Assembly (NCBI GenBank): GCA_029931535.1
Contig: JAQPZY010001688.1
Span: forward strand, 1,652,501 to 1,716,500
Direction: 5' to 3'
Length of the DNA: 64,000 nucleotides
Origin: Margaritifera margaritifera
Taxonomy: Eukaryota; Mollusca; Bivalvia; Unionida; Margaritiferidae
Positions within the stretch are counted from its first letter, which is position 1. Each line of letters opens with the position of its first letter. The notes beneath the pieces were generated by a model. The model saw nothing but the letters and a program-made list of their open reading frames with translations. It made no database searches and was not told where the DNA came from. The position numbers were made by a program, and so were the translations under genes. Shown in pieces: positions 23,007 to 34,587 of the stretch.

Positions 23007-25839
23007 CACCACACCCTCAATGTGGTGTGGATCCCATTTGTTTAAACTAGAAAATACCCCCAAAATTAGCCTCTATTTGTTGAACGTGATGAAAATTGCG
23101 ATCAAAATTGGTACATGAGACCTAGATATTACACTCGTTTTATTGTCAAAAACGGTGGTTAGTACCTGGAAATTGAATCAACATCAAGAAATTCTCAACT
23201 TTTAATAAGAAGTCATATATTTTGTTAAATTTTCTTTCCAAACAACGTTCTCAGTACACCTCTCCCTCGATAACTTGTGCACAATGGGGTCTAAAAACAC
23301 AAAGCACACTATAAGCGAGGGTGCGAGTTACAGAGGGACCTCAAAAAAATTAAGGAGATGCCATCCTCGCTGGACATCGAGAAAACTGCGGGGGGGGGGG
23401 GGGAGGGAATGTTTAATAGTTTCATAACTGAATACTCGTTTTGTAATTACACTGGGAATAATTGTCAATAAAGAGCTTTTTCTAATGTAGTTGTTTGCTC
23501 TTTTGTATAAATTACCTTTATTTTCAAGATACCCAACCTCTGAAAGATCGTTAACAACATTAGTCAAAGCGGTTTCAACAACACGTGTATGTGAAAACAT
23601 TGTGTATTACATCACTGCTTTTTGTTGTTGCTGATTCACAACAAAACAATATTCCTTTTTTTTTAAAACTAGGAACATTTAATACGTTAAACAACCGTCA
23701 ATGTCGAAACTCGATTTATTTACTTTTCTATTAGTAAAATATGGATGCCGTGATTTAATTGCAAGTAATCGGGAAACTTATTTTCATCCCTGAGGAAATC
23801 GCTGAGTGCCAATTTAGAAATTTTAAGACAACTACAAACTCTGGAACTCGCTTCTCTGTAATGAACTGTATATGTGAAACAAAGCCTTTTATTCACAAAG
23901 TACTCATTTCGCTTGAATGCCCTGCTATCTTTGATCCCATTTGTGAATGAATAGGTCGTTTAATTATATTACTTACATAATATTATTTATAACAGTGTTC
24001 AATTGATCAATTCAAATGAGTTGACCTGACACATGACTTCGACCGCTAACTCTTACGCAGGTAGGATTTGCATGCCTTCTAACATTTCTTTTATTCCACC
24101 CCCTTTATTTGATTTGATACAAAAGACGTAATTAACGTGATAATACAAAGCAGGTCTGCTTTTAACTGAGTATAACAACACAACAAATACTTCCGCAAGC
24201 CGCAGATCAAAAACACGGTTGGCACTCAATTATGTTCTCACAGAAACACTCGCAGACATAGCTGTGACGGTTGAATTACATTTTTCACGTTTGGATACAA
24301 GAGGGTATATTGCATTTATGATGATTACACTGAAACCGAAAGAAAAGATTGAACTAAAACACAAATTTCACTTGACAAAATTTGGTATTTATTTATTAAA
24401 GTGCTGCCACCAGTAGGCATTAGTGACATTTTCGTTGATCGAAATTTCGTCGAATATTGTTTTATAGTGCACTGAGAATGTTGTTTGGAAAGAAAATTGA
24501 ACAAAACATGATTTCTTATTAAAAGCTGAGAATTTCAATCATGTTGATTAAAATTTCCATGTACTAACCACTGTTTTCAACGATAAAACGAGCAATATAT
24601 CAAGGTATCATTTATCAATTTTGATCATGATTTTTTTCACGTTCAACAAATAGGGGCTAATTTTGGGGTATTTTCTAGTTTAAAAAATGGAATCCATGCC
24701 TGACCCCGTGTTATAAGCAGGTTCACGATTTATCCGGGTGCTAGTTATCGAGGGAGTGGTGTACACTGTAAATAACAATATTCGATGAAATTTTGATCTA
24801 TGAAAATGTCACTAATGCATACTGGTGGCAACACTTTAATAAATAAATACTAATTAAATAAGTTTTGTCAAGTGAAATTTGTGTTTCAGTTCTATCTTCC
24901 AATTCAGTTTCAGTGTAATCATCATAAATGTAATATGCCCTCTTGTATCCAAACGCAAGCGTTTCTGTGAGAACCTAATTAAGTGCTGACTGTGTTGTGA
25001 TCTCCAACTTGTGGAAGTATCTGTTATATTGTTATACTCAGATAAAGCAGACCTGCTTTGTATTATCAAGTTAATTAAATCTTTTGTATCAAATCAAAAC
25101 AAGGGGTTGGAATAAAAGAAAAGTTAAAAGGCATGCAAATCCTACCTGCATAAGAGCTAGCTGTAACGATCGTGTGTCAGGTCAACTCATATAAATTGAT
25201 CAAACGAACACTATTATAAATATTATTATGCAAGTAATATAATTAAACTACCTTAAATTAGCCAACTCATTCATGAACGTGATCAAAGATAGCAAGGCAA
25301 CCAAGTGAAATGAGTACTTGGTGAACAAAAAACTTAATTTCACAGATACGGTTCATTATGGAAAGGTGAGTTCCCGAGTTTGTAGTGAACTTCAAATTCC
25401 TGAATTGGCACTCAGAGATTTCCTCTAGGATGATAATAAAAAAATAGTTTCGACACTGACGGTTGTTTTACAAAATAAATGCCCCTAGTTTTTGCAAAAA
25501 CGGAATCATATTTTGTTGTGAATCAACAACAACAAAAAGCAGTGACATAACACACAATGTTTTCGCGTACACGTGATGGTTGTTGAAATCTCTTGGATAA
25601 TGTTGTTAATGATCTTTCAGATGTTGGGTATCTTAGAAATAAAAGGTAATTTATACAAAAAAAAAAAAGCAAACAGCTTCATTAGAAAAAGCTTTCCCCT
25701 CCCCAGTTTTATCGATGTCCAGTGGGGGATGGCATCGGCTTCTTTGTTTTTTTTAGGTCCCGCAGTAACTCGCACCCTCGCTTATAGTGCGGTCTATGTT
25801 TTTGGACCTCATTGTGCATGCGTTAGTGAGGGAAAGGTG
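23007..25839. mobile_element. Older CACC-terminus element (copy 3), inverted, split by a younger copy
   Basis: The two pieces 23007-23256 and 24762-25839 are reverse-oriented relative to 6556-8086. Together they rebuild one element of about 1.33 kb, including a short deletion near its left end (GGGATCC then a damaged terminus, CACCACACCCTC). The right end reads ...GAGGGAAAGGTG. Its interior at CTCAG-TA-CACTGTAAAT is interrupted by 23257-24761. Relative to copies 1 and 2 it is the most diverged, as expected for an older insertion. Confidence 0.8.
23257..24761. mobile_element. Younger CACC-terminus element (copy 2), nested in its own family
   Basis: Left end CACCTCTCCCTCGATAACTT. The right end reversed reads CACCACTCCCTCGATAACTA. 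TA at 23255-23256 and 24762-24763. 1505 bp, colinear with 6556-8086. Inserted at a TA inside copy 3, in opposite orientation, producing large imperfect inverted repeats on both sides. No transposase frame survives; minus-strand 23328-23600 is open but short. Confidence 0.87.
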
Positions 25840-25844
25840 CATAC

Positions 25845-26340
25845 TGCAGTTAGGTACATACACAGTTCTCGCTATACTGCAGTTCGGTACATAACGTGGT
25901 CAGTGGTAATTTACCCCAACTACAGCGTTATAATGAGGGAGAGCTGTACAAAGTTAGAGCGGCCTTCCCAGGGGGTAGATGATATGAAACCCATTCCAAA
26001 CTGTTGCCTAGACCAAGGAAGAAAGAATGGTTGACATTCATTGAGACTGTAAATATGTATATCTGTGTAAACACTGATGGCAACACCAGGTATAGTATAA
26101 TAGCTGTGCTATACTTTGTAGAGGTGAACTAAAGACTAATTACTCAATCATTCAAAATTTTGCATTGTATTTCTTGGAAATTATGTGAAATTGAGTGCCA
26201 AAATATAAATTTTCATCTGTCAATTCATGTAACAGTCCATATTTGACTGATTTTGCATTAGGACAAACATACTTATTGTAAACCATTACCAGCAAAATGC
26301 TGAGTGTCTTTCAAAGCACAAGAATCAGTGTTTAAGAATG
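25845..26340. other. Intronic stretch; short repeated GCAGTT-GGTACATA motif
   Basis: ATACTGCAGTTAGGTACATA and ATACTGCAGTTCGGTACATA lie 33 bp apart at 25841-25890. Nothing else recognised before the candidate exon at 26342. Confidence 0.5.
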
Positions 26341-26341
26341 A

Positions 26342-26792
26342 TTAGTCATCAATATTGCAATTGCATTTAGTCAAGACTTTCTTCATGCCAGAGACGATCT
26401 CAAGCCTGTTTTGTCGGACACTTTTTAAAAAGTCTGTAATCTCGCCCCTTTCTGAACTTGGAAGAACTTGTTCTGTGTCTGACGTTTTAGTCTTACTGAC
26501 TATAATGATAAATTTATGTGTCCATTTTGAAAGGATATATTTGTATGTCAGTTTCAAATCCTTGGCACCCTCAATTTTACTCACTAGAATCCCTTTAAAC
26601 ATTTCTTTCACAGTGGAAGAGGGTGCAACATTTATTATTGTGGGTTTCAGGCAGCATTCTGCCTTGAGGTGAATGGCAATAGATATAACAATCGCCATCT
26701 TTTGACCAACTCGTCTTTGTACCTCAGATGCTTTCATTAGTATCTTGACTGATGAAAGTGCTCTGTTGACTAAAAATTGATCCGACCGACAC
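26342..26792 (-). CDS. Candidate alternative terminal exon or nested-gene last exon
   Basis: 451 nt open from an acceptor (CTGCCTCTTTACACAG) to a TAA at 26342-26344. The reading frame enters in phase 2, which matches the donor of exon G, so G could splice here and end the protein with about 150 residues of unrecognised sequence. Segments include ALSSVKILMKASEVQRRVGQ, KMAIVISIAIHLKAECC and LKLTYKYILSKWTHKFIIIV, with a Cys-rich end KCNCNIDD. No polyadenylation signal is clear downstream. Internal donor-like sites (CTA/GTGAGT, TCA/GTAAGA) leave other structures possible. The acceptor lies exactly at the left edge of a 433-bp tandem duplication. It could also belong to an unrelated nested gene. 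Confidence 0.4.
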
Positions 26793-27224
26793 CTGTGTAA
26801 AGAGGCAGAAACTCTGTCAACACAAGTTTTAAATTATCAACACATGTAACATCCCTTAGTCCATTAAGGGCAATAAAAACATTTGATGTGCTTTGTTGTT
26901 TTTAACATGGCAGAATATAAGAAACACAATTTTTTAAAATTTCTTTTAACATGACTTTAATGTCCTTCAAAAGTTATTGAGCAAAAAAGAAATTTGTGAT
27001 GGATGTGATGAGATGGGATGGGATGTGATAGGATGGGACTGGACATGAGGGAATGGACAGACATGGGTGATGCTCTATGCCTCCTCCATAGATACGGGGC
27101 ATAAATAAGACGTATATTGTATTAATAATGCTTCACCTACATAGTCCTCTTTTTTACTGCAGATCCTGCTGGTCCTGTTTCATATCCTGGCATTTTCCTG
27201 AGAAAAAAAAAAATGACTCTTACT
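26792..27224. repeat. Tandem duplication, copy 1 (433 bp)
   Basis: Starts CCTGTGTAAAGAGGCAGAAA and ends after a poly-A and TGACTCTTACT. It repeats at 27225-27658 with only a few differences, so it is recent. It contains GATGGGATGGGATG runs and a CTCCATAGATACGGGGCATA motif of dispersed type. Confidence 0.93.
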
Positions 27225-27658
27225 CCTGTGTAAAGAGGCAGAAACTCTGTCAACACAAGTTTTAAATTATCAACACATGTTACATCCCTTAGTCCATTAA
27301 CGGCAAATAAAAACATTTGATGTGCTTTGTTGTTTTTAACATGGTAGAATATAAGAAACACAATTTTGTAAAATTTCTTTTAACATGGCTTTAATGTCCT
27401 TCAAAAGTTATTGAGCAAAAAAGAAAATTTGTGATGGATGTGATGAGATGGGATGTGATGTGATAGGATGGGACTGGACATGAGGGAATGGACAGACATG
27501 GGTGATGCTCTATGCCTCCTCCATAGATACGGGGCATAAATAAGACGTATATTGTATTAAAAATGCTTCACCTACATAGTATTCTTTTTTACTGCAGATC
27601 CTGCTGGTCCTGTTTCATATCCTGGCATTTTTCTGAATAAAAAAAAAAAAGACTCTTG
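27225..27658. repeat. Tandem duplication, copy 2
   Basis: Direct head-to-tail copy of 26792-27224. Differences include AAGGGC/AACGGC and the A-tract length. Confidence 0.93.
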
Positions 27659-28267
27659 TACAAGTGTAATTAACTTAGTAGATCTTTAAAACTCTTTTCC
27701 TGTGCATATTATGACTGTAGAACAGCAGACCCTCAGTATTAAGCCCATCAGCATAATGTGGCCACCTCATATCATGTGAGTAATATATGGGCATGGATCC
27801 ATCACTTAATTAAGTGCCATCATTTCCACTGGGCCTGCATTTTCTTTCACTTGAGATGAGAACCAATTACATTGTGGTCATACTTCATTAAACAACTTAT
27901 TTCTCTTATTTTGTGTACAAGCCTCATTATGTTTAATAATAACCCAATATAGGCTGGCCTCGTTTATACTGCATGGTTCCTATGTACAGCATTATAAAAA
28001 GCATTATAAATGTATTTAAAACAAACATTTCTAATCCATAACTTTACCATATGGGTCTCGAGTTGGTGAAAACATTCGCTTTGTTTAGAATGATTTATCC
28101 ACAGCTTTATTTTGAAAGTCTTAACTCAATACTTTCTTATTTATATCAATTAAAAGTGAAGAAAAAAAACCAAAACATTTTAATGTATTTTATGACCAAA
28201 ATTTATCAAAAAAGAGACATCGCCCTTCTTATGCTGTTTCAAGATTAAATTGCTTATTGGAATTAAT

Positions 28268-28516
28268 TTGGTTTGGTTTTGTGGGTTTAATGCCAGTTTT
28301 CAGCGCATGATAGGTAATACATGGCGGTAAGTATATTAGGTGGAGGAAGAACCCAGGAAGACCTCAGGAAGGACCAACGTCCTACATGAAGCTACTGGCA
28401 AGCTATCTCACACAACCACGTTGGCTGAGCCAAGACTCAAACCCACATGGACATAGGTGCAATGTGAGTGACCTGTAAAGGTGAGTGCCTTAGACCACTC
28501 GGCCACCCAGGGTCCT
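28268..28516 (-). mobile_element. tRNA-derived SINE (Leu/Ser-like head)
   Basis: On the minus strand, GGGTGGCCGAGTGGTCTAAG gives an A box (TGGCCGAGTGG) and GTGGGTTTGAGTCTTGG gives a B box. The body follows to about 28268 (GGTGGAGGAAG..., read on plus). Spacing and the class-II variable arm suggest a tRNA-Leu or -Ser origin. It is not a functional tRNA, because the acceptor stem does not close. Confidence 0.75.
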
Positions 28517-28753
28517 GATTGGAATTAGAGCTGTGGGTATAAAATTCCAAGTAAATCACCTCATCAGATGAGGTAATATCAACTTCTGACTATCATCGAG
28601 GAAGACAATGATAATGAAATTATGGATAAACACATAATACAGATTTGATTATTCTAACATCCAATTATTACAAATATTCTCATTCCCTCTGAAAGGTTTA
28701 TACATGTATAACTAGTTCCTACTAAATAAAGGAAGAGTTCCAAATCTACACAC

Positions 28754-28814
28754 CTCATATATTCTGTATCTGTCACCTGTTTTCTATGTTTCTTGGATGT
28801 CGGAGACCACATTC
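28754..28814 (-). CDS. Exon G of HEAT-repeat gene (61-nt small exon)
   Basis: 61 nt, phase 1 in and phase 2 out. The acceptor has a long pyrimidine tract (TTTCTTTTTTGCTTTAG) and the donor is ATGAG followed by GTGTGTAG. It encodes GMWSPTSKKHRKQVTDTEYM, with a basic KKHRK cluster that could be a nuclear-localisation-like or charged linker segment. It is short, so confidence rests on the splice sites and phase agreement with F and H: AG plus the first G of exon H makes an Arg codon. Confidence 0.72.
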
Positions 28815-29176
28815 CTAAAGCAAAAAAGAAACTATCATTATATATTATTTATTTAACTTTTAACTGTATTTTCTAAACAGTTAATACATTTTAGGTGCAT
28901 GTAAGTTAAAAATCCAAAATATCTAATCTAACTCCTAGATTTAATAAAATATTTTTTGTATACAATATATGCAAAAATATAAGTTTTAAACATTTTTAGT
29001 ATGTTTGTAAGACTGATATTTTGCAAAATAGTGTTTAATATAATTATAGTCAAAATTATATTTTCTATATGCAAGATACTGTGATTGCAAGAACTAAACA
29101 AAATTATTTATTTTTATTTATTTTCCAACTCAATGAGAATTATTTAATAGATTTTTATGCTTAACAATAAAATAGG

Positions 29177-29177
<1 letters not shown>

Positions 29178-29268
<91 letters not shown>
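29178..29268. repeat. (AT)n microsatellite
   Basis: About 45 uninterrupted AT units in the intron downstream of exon G. Confidence 0.98.
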
Positions 29269-29270
<2 letters not shown>

Positions 29271-29491
29271 ATCTGAAAAAGTGAATAGGTCCATGTGCCA
29301 GTTCATACATAGAAATAAATGTGTAAATTCTTCAACATAATATTAGTTATGTCCATCCTTTATTCCTTCAAGCACTTTTGCATCATCATCATGGATGCTC
29401 TACAGGTAGATACATTAAACTTTCAAAGTATTTTTGTAAATAAACAATTTTACATCATTGTTATGTCATTTATGTCATTGTTTATAGGGCA

Positions 29492-29492
<1 letters not shown>

Positions 29493-29551
<59 letters not shown>
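29493..29551. repeat. (AT)n microsatellite
   Basis: About 29 AT units, directly followed by a 52-bp tandem repeat. Confidence 0.98.
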
Positions 29552-29552
<1 letters not shown>

Positions 29553-29725
29553 CATGTATCATGACCGAGACATAAAAAAACATCAGTATATATTGTTAAC
29601 ATGTATCATGACTGAGACAGAAATAAAACACAGGTATATATTGTTAACATGTATCATGACTGGAACATAAATAAAACATAGGTATATATTGTTAACATGT
29701 ATCATGACTGGGACACAAATTGTAT
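29553..29725. repeat. ~52-bp tandem repeat, 3-4 copies
   Basis: Unit CATGTATCATGACTGAGACA plus an A-rich middle and GGTATATATTGTTAA. Confidence 0.9.
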
Positions 29726-29869
29726 CAACTACTCTCTTTCATATTGATTTTTTTCCAGAAACATTAGGAATATAAATTATGGACTTTGCTATGAAGAAAG
29801 CAATCTGTATAGTGCACTGTATTTCTTTTCTTTTCTTAACAAGATACTGAATAAAAAAAAACTGAATAC

Positions 29870-30068
29870 AATGAGATGCTTTTGTTTTTATATTTATATT
29901 GTTTTTATATTGATATTATTTTTATATTTATTATGTTTTTATATTGATAATATTTTTATATTGATATTATTTTTATACTTCCATTGTTTTTATATTGTTA
30001 TTATTTTTATATTTATATTATTTTTATATTTATATTGTTTTATATTTATATTATTTTACATATTTATA
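29870..30068. repeat. AT-rich short-period repeat (TTTTTATATTGATATTA-type)
   Basis: Repeated TTTTTATATTGATATTAT and TTTTTATATTTATATTAT units of about 17-18 bp. Confidence 0.85.
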
Positions 30069-30117
30069 CTTTAAGTATGAGTACTTTTTTAAAACAGTAT
30101 TTCAAAATTATATGTTT

Positions 30118-30231
30118 ATGTTCTACTGATTACTCCTAACAAACTGCACAGACCCAGATCTGCCAGTGCATTATGCAACAGCAGATCTGAGTCTATCCAT
30201 TTGAACTCAACTTATAAGCCAGTATATACGG
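30118..30231. mobile_element. Double-hairpin MITE, 5'-truncated copy
   Basis: Retains one hairpin (AAACTGCACAGACCCAGATC ... GATCTGAGTCTAT) and the right terminus AGTATATACGG followed by TA. The left half is missing. Confidence 0.75.
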
Positions 30232-30602
30232 TATGTAAAAGGAAAAAAAACTTGTTGATTAATTAAATTGTAATTCAAAACTTGCACTACTCAACAGAAA
30301 CTCACATAAATTCAAGGTTATGCCTTATTACCGGAATATTAAATTTACTGTAGAAACATATCATGTATAGGTTGATGATGAGTTACAATTCACATACAAA
30401 ATCTTGAATTATTAAGCACACACATCACAAACCTTTTCCACCCTCAAATACCTCAACTGTCTTTGGAACTTCTACTTTTCATCATTCTGTCCAATTTCTC
30501 TGATGTAAACTTTCATAATTAAACAAGTAATGTAATCTAGAAAGCCTTTCTGATTAACAGTGATCTAGATAACCACACATAATGATTCTTGATTAATATG
30601 TA

Positions 30603-30818
30603 CCATATATACTTGTTTATAAATTGAGTCCAATTGCAAACTGCACAGACCTTGATCTGCCATTGCATAATGTGTTGGCTGATCAGGGTCTATATTGTTT
30701 ATTCTACTGATTACTCATAAGAAAATGCATACACCCAGATCTGCCAGCACATTATGCAATGACAGATCTGGGTATATGCAGTTTGCAGTTGGAATCAACT
30801 TACAAATGAGTATATATG
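30603..30818. mobile_element. Double-hairpin MITE, complete copy a
   Basis: 216 bp between TA dinucleotides. Termini CCATATATACTTGTTTATAA and, reversed, CATATATACTCATTTGTAAG. Inside are two hairpins in series, the second built on CAGATCTGCC...GACAGATCTGGGTATATGCA. Confidence 0.82.
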
Positions 30819-31319
30819 TAACTGAGAACTGGGTGGAATTACATATTTACTTAGTTTGCCACATGTGGGTTATCTCTTTTTGTTATTGTGCAACTACTTG
30901 CTACAGTTTGTCATGTTATCATTTGTTTGTTAATTACTGCTTTCACCTTACGAGTATTGCTCCTATGATAAGCCTGGGAAGCCTGCCATATACACAGTAA
31001 AATCTGTCTTTTTGTCTATATTAAGGACACCTGCTCATAAAGGACATTTAGAAACCATCCTTCCTGTAATGTTTAATACTTACAAATTTCACTTGGATAT
31101 AAATAACTGCCTTTAAAGAACACAATTTTATGGACCACTAAGTATTCTTTATAGACAGGTTTCCCGATGAATGTTTCAAAAAGCTGTGTGGTACGGGCGA
31201 GCTTATCACTGAATAAAACTCTCTGAATGATAAATTCAAAAAAATTTTGCAACAAGGGTTTCCTGAAACTCTACATCTCACCTTTTTTGGTCTCAGCCTA
31301 CTGACTTTCTGTTGGATAC

Positions 31320-31830
31320 TACAAGTGAATTCCCCTTTTCATGCCAAGAACTAGTATATAATTTAGGGTGAAGTTATGAACAGTTACTAAATTATGATAC
31401 ATGGTAGGGTAACGGGGGTAATGAAAGACCCAGGAGCAAATGCTAGTTATGTAAATGACTTGACTTTTTCATGCAGAGAAAATATATTTATGATTATAGG
31501 GTTGGAATCTCAATGATTTTGAAGTTATGACCCCAGGAGCTGGGCCACAGTAGGTAAGGACAGATCAGAAACCAATGCTGACTGCATAAATTAACTCCCT
31601 TTGCATGTCAAGTAAGTGTACATACCTTCAGGGTGGTGCAATGACACTTTTTAAGTTATAACATGTGGGGAGTTGGGGGTCGGGGTTAAAGGGGTGGGGT
31701 AGGGAGAACCCAAGGGCTGAATCTAATTGCCTTTTTATGCTGGGAAAGTGTAACAAAATATTGTTATAATGTGTGGATCTCAATGGTTTCCAAAATATGA
31801 TCCAGGGGCTGGGCTCCAGGGGCAATGTTG
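31320..31830. repeat. ~140-bp degenerate tandem family, 3-4 units
   Basis: Units share TGACTTTTTCATGCAGAGAA or TGCCTTTTTATGCTGGGAAA, GGTTGGAATCTCAATGATTT, and TATGACCCCAGGAGCTGGGC. No coding. Confidence 0.7.
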
Positions 31831-31924
31831 GTTTAGAAAGTTAACTGTCTACTTATGCAAACTTTCAAAGATAAATCCAAAGATAAAACATGCAAATGTG
31901 CATTAATTTCTACCAAACTATGTA

Positions 31925-32160
31925 GAAATTTGAATAGAGATTATCTTTGACCTTCCCCCAGCAGGGTGTGATTCACTTTGATGAAATGAAAGCAATCCCA
32001 CCCCATAACATTGTTTGTAGCAAGTTTCATCAAATTCCAACCAGTAGTTTGGGAGTAATTGGGCTTGCATAAAAACTTTATAACATAAGAGTCGACACAG
32101 ATGCCATCATGATCACTGTCTTGCATTTTTCTCAGAAAAAAGGTGAGACAAAAATGGGGA
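31925..32160. repeat. Dispersed repeat unit (GATGAAATGAAAGCAATCCC...)
   Basis: Single unit with CAAGTTTCATCAAATTCCAA and CAGTAGTTTGGGAGTAATTG. The style resembles the other unit-built families, but only one copy lies in the window, so identification is by resemblance. Confidence 0.4.
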
Positions 32161-32257
32161 ACAAGCTTATCACCTGGCATGAGCTTAACATGAAAGAATT
32201 GTGGTATAACTACTCTACCAAATGCTTTTTGTCATAAAAGAATATTTATATGATTTA

Positions 32258-32474
32258 CCGTATATACTCGCATATAATCCAATACCAACTGCAAACTGCA
32301 TAGTCCCAGATCTCCCATCGCATCAAGCGCCAGCAGATCTGGGTCTATGCAGTTTGTAAAGACTATTCAGTAGAACAAACAACAAAGACTCCGATCTGCC
32401 AGCGCATTATGCAACGGCAGATCAGGGTCGATGTTGTTTGGATTTGGACCCGGAGTATACGCGAGTATATACAG
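32258..32474. mobile_element. Double-hairpin MITE, complete copy b
   Basis: 217 bp between TA dinucleotides. Termini CCGTATATACTCGCATATAA and, reversed, CTGTATATACTCGCGTATAC. The two hairpins occur in the opposite order from copy c, so it is inserted in reverse orientation. Confidence 0.87.
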
Positions 32475-32799
32475 TAATTCTTAAATGAAAAAAGCATGTA
32501 AAATTCACAGTGACAGCAAAAGAGTTTCTCTGATGTTTACACAGAGTATGAATTTGATGATCATTATTTAATTTTTCTAATCTTTTTCTTTAAAGATTTC
32601 TAATATCAATGACATCATGTGGTAGAACACACAACTAAATATTATTTGGCTATTTATCTATAATCAGTTGGCATAGTCCTATAAAACTGGAAAGTGATAC
32701 ATGATAAAGAAAATTCAAACAGTTTAAGACAAATTTTACTTATATATTATTTACCTCAAGGTAACGATCCATGTACAATAACACAAGAACAAAGTATCC

Positions 32800-32895
32800 A
32801 TCTACCAATCTATCTATCATCTCTACCTATCTACCAATCTATATATCATCTCTACGTATCTACCAATCTATCTATCATCTCTACCCATCTACCAA
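32800..32895. repeat. 28-bp tandem repeat, 3 copies
   Basis: Unit ATCTACCAATCTATCTATCA plus TCTCTACC. Confidence 0.9.
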
Positions 32896-32899
32896 GCTT

Positions 32900-33815
32900 G
32901 CTAACTAGCTGGCTAGCCTGGGTATTCAGAACATTATGGCATTTATCCTCGAGTTGATAATTACTCTAAAATTGTTGTTTGGAAGCATGGGATTTACAAT
33001 TTTACATGAAAGACAAAAAAGTAATTAATTCTTAAGAGGTCATACATTGTGTAAAGTTAAGTAACGTAAATTTAAGAACGATCTAGAATACAATTTTTAA
33101 TACACAAGCACTTAACTGAATATGAAATCTCTTAGGTCACTTCACAATTTCTTAGTAAGATTACATTAAATAATATATGAATATTCAAAATCTGTGATAT
33201 ATGTCTTTAAAATAGAAATGTAAAATCCCAATTCTGGGTGGGAAGAATTAGCAAGATAGAATTGTCGCCAGACAAGTATGATTTGATATCAGATATAAAT
33301 GTTAATATTTGCAAGCATTCTGAAAACAATGATTGTGATTAAAGGCAAATATTTGATATTTAAACTGGTGTAATTATAAAACAACTCTCATTATATTTTT
33401 TGTGTTGGTAAACATGAATAGCTCTTCATGCAAAAGAATTACTAGACAATGTAATGAGATATCAGTGCCAATCTCAATTTAAAGCGTGTAGTAAGACAAC
33501 AAAACCTATCTTTTGGAAGTATATAACATAAAAAAACCTGTATTAGTACATTCTTTATACACTTGTATCCCAAGATGATAAATATTTGATAACTTACACT
33601 GTGTCACTGTGAGACAATAAGAATGAAATCTGAACTTTTACGAGGAAGCAGATAGTCAATTAGACTATAACTAGTTACTATGTAAGAAATAAAATCAGGT
33701 GATAATAAACAAGTTTCCTATATTACCCAATAGATGAATAATGACCAGGTGAAAAACCGTGTTGTCAAGTGTGAAGGCAAATTATGAGCAATTCATATTA
33801 CCTTATTCAAAACTA
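32900..33815. other. Intronic stretch without recognised features
   Basis: AT-rich. No exon, element end or tandem repeat recognised. Confidence 0.6.
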
Positions 33816-33819
33816 TGTA

Positions 33820-34026
33820 CCATATATACTCGCGTATAATTCGGGTCCAAATTCAAACAACATAGACCCTAATTAGCCGTTGCATAATGCGCCAGTAGAT
33901 CAGGGTCTATGTTGTTTGTTCTACTGATTAGTCCGTACAAACTGCATAGACCCAGATCTGCCGGTGCATTATGCAATGGCAGATCTGGGTCTATGCAGTT
34001 TGCAGTTGGTAACGGATTACATATGG
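33820..34026. mobile_element. Double-hairpin MITE, copy c
   Basis: About 207 bp. Left terminus CCATATATACTCGCGTATAA; right terminus shortened (ATTACATATGG then TA). Second hairpin has perfect 25-bp arms at 33938-33962 and 33978-34002 around a 15-bp loop. First hairpin has 17-bp perfect arms (CAAACAACATAGACCCT) at 33854-33870 and 33902-33918. Confidence 0.87.
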
Positions 34027-34587
34027 TAGATGTTGGGTGTGGCTATGGACTTAGTTCTTCTGTGAAAATGACAAAATGCGTAAAACTTTTATCTGATCAG
34101 CTACTTAAAATTTTAAGTTCTATTAAAATGGGACCCTTCTGTGCAGTTGGCAGTAGTCATCCTGAACAAACTTTGTCACTGAAAAATGTACAAAACAAGT
34201 ATCTAGGCTGAGTTTAGCTGATTTAATACCTGACAATCAGAATAACCAATGGATGACATGAAATTTATGACCTGCCTCAGCCAACAGAAGGATATCAAGA
34301 AATGTGATTTGCATTTCTCAGTGTCAGGTATTCAGTGTTATACACTACTAAGTTATTCAGTTTAACGAAGAGTTAAACACCATTATATACCACAGAACTG
34401 AAGAGTTTCAGAGGGTTATATTTTACAGAATCAATGTATAATAATGCATTTCTCAAATTATTAGTGTTAAAACAAGAACAAATGTGGCATGTCAGTAGTG
34501 TTAAATCACAACAATAGAACATATTGGTGAGTGTGATGGTACATCAACAAACACATCATCCAAAATATTACATCACACCAAATTTAC

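Noticed and set aside
25573..26034. 153-codon plus-strand frame
   Set aside because: Runs across the terminus of the inverted CACC element and into unrelated sequence. The protein has no consistent composition.
27137..27361. Possible small exon KMPGYETGPAGSAVKKRTM after a TTTTTTTTTTCTCAG tract
   Set aside because: Stops almost at once, is present in both copies of the tandem duplication with decay of the tract in one, and has no phase partner.
30695..34211. Two plus-strand frames sharing a PRSA..LCN.RSG.MQFAV peptide (30695-31000 and 33909-34211)
   Set aside because: The shared peptide comes from the hairpin of the MITE copies. Similarity is at DNA level and includes the loop and noncoding flanks.
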